DNA of 5,832 bases from Rickettsiales bacterium (GTDB lineage Bacteria > Pseudomonadota > Alphaproteobacteria > Rickettsiales > UBA998), in the NCBI GenBank assembly GCA_019749855.1, contig JAIEPI010000028.1, positions 1 to 5,832 on the forward strand. Reading direction: 5' to 3'. A program made the translations under genes and the position numbers. This document shows positions 5,446 to 5,832 of this stretch, piece after piece. Numbering within the stretch: position 1 is the stretch's first letter; each line of letters opens with the position of its first letter. The notes beneath the pieces are model-generated. The model saw only the letters and a list, made by a program, of their open reading frames with translations. It had not been told where the DNA came from and searched no databases.

Positions 5446-5832
5446 CAATTCCAGGCGTGCCACGTCCAACGACGGCTGACATCTGGTAGATTTTGACGCT
5501 TAAGGTGGATTGTACCGCGCCGAAATCCGTGACTTGCTGTGCGGCGGTATAAACGATGCTCGGTGATGTAATGCCCGTGATTGTGCGTTTGACGGTTACG
5601 CCCTGCATGATTTCGACTTCGTAGCGTTCGCTTTCTTCGGAAAGCGGAACATCCACTCCATCGCGCCATTCCCCGCCAACACGCGTTCTGCGCACCCATG
5701 TGATTGTCCAGTCGTTTGTGGCTGGCAGGTTGCGCGTACCAGTGATCTTCACGGGTGAAAACGGCTTCAGGGTTTTTCCTGTGTAGGTAAAAACCTGCTC
5801 AGGTGTTACCGCCAGCGTATCGCCAACGCTCA
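5435..5832 (-). CDS. Phage tail/baseplate protein, C-terminal end (runs off right edge)
   Basis: The minus-strand frame is open from the right window edge to TAA at 5437-5435, giving the last 131 complete codons. The GTG at 5752 is internal: 26 upstream codons in the same frame read as coherent protein (SVGDTLAVTPEQVFTYTG and LKPFSPV). The blocks WTITWVRRTR, GGEWRDGVDVPLSEESERYEVEI and the ending YQMSAVVGRGTPG fit the C-terminal beta domain of the large tail-tip/host-specificity proteins of Rhodobacterales-type phages and gene transfer agents. In such phages a DUF2793 gene commonly follows, which here is displaced to the far side of the ars cassette. The C-terminus looks complete up to VGRG; the last few residues (IAMM) lie in the 11-base overlap with acr3 or next to it and may be junction-derived. 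Family assignment is from motif memory. Confidence 0.75.
   Translation of the reverse strand, partial: SVGDTLAVTPEQVFTYTGKTLKPFSPVKITGTRNLPATNDWTITWVRRTRVGGEWRDGVDVPLSEESERYEVEIMQGVTVKRTITGITSPSIVYTAAQQVTDFGAVQSTLSVKIYQMSAVVGRGTPGIAMM

Noticed and set aside
5446..5520. Rho-independent terminator after acr3.
   Set aside because: No stable GC-rich stem followed by a T-tract was found; the sequence is coding for the opposing tail gene.
5196..5699. Minus-strand ORF of 167 codons spanning the end of acr3 and the tail gene.
   Set aside because: It crosses two genes with strong family evidence in other frames, and its Arg/Ser/Thr-rich composition is that of an antisense shadow.
5435..5752. GTG at 5752 as the start of a 105-residue protein.
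   Set aside because: The same frame continues to the window edge and reads as the preceding part of the tail protein, with no ribosome binding site before the GTG.

Overview
This window looks like part of a tailed-phage (prophage) genome from an alphaproteobacterium, interrupted by a complete arsenic-resistance operon. The base composition is moderate (near half G+C by eye). The alphaproteobacterial assignment is an inference. It rests on a DUF2793 tail protein, on the C-terminus of a tail protein like those of Rhodobacterales phages and gene transfer agents, and on the general look of the ars proteins. No host chromosomal gene is present to confirm it.

Layout. All phage genes are on the minus strand and read from right to left. 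At the right edge is the C-terminal end of a large tail/baseplate protein (5435 to beyond 5832). After a gap of about 1.86 kb comes a DUF2793 tail protein fused to a receptor-binding-like C-terminal half (1997-3571). Next are a one-helix membrane protein with a coiled coil, a holin candidate (1600-1971), a GH24 lysozyme without a signal peptide (1170-1595), a 93-residue beta-rich protein (880-1161), a 25-residue small ORF with a strong ribosome binding site (792-869), and the first 254 codons of a structural-looking protein that runs off the left edge (1-764). These genes lie 4 to about 30 bases apart, as in a late phage transcript covering tail tip, lysis and accessory structural proteins.

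The gap between the two tail genes is filled by arsR-arsC-acr3 (3624-5445) on the opposite strand. ArsC reduces arsenate to arsenite, Acr3 exports arsenite, and ArsR represses the operon until arsenite binds. The genes are joined by 1-base and 4-base overlaps. The operon has its own promoter (TTGACA, 16 bases, TATTAT) whose predicted start falls on the arsR ATG, so arsR is probably translated from a leaderless mRNA. Two copies of a 16-bp dyad, GTCCA-N6-T(T/G)GAC, lie 27 bp apart, one over the -35 and one over the -10, and are good candidates for ArsR operators.

The cassette fits almost exactly between the stop codon of one tail gene and the start codon of the next. It overlaps the tail gene's stop by 11 bases, and no terminator is visible at either side. 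This is the arrangement of a phage 'moron' or cargo gene set: a self-regulated metal-resistance unit carried in an otherwise intact tail-lysis block.
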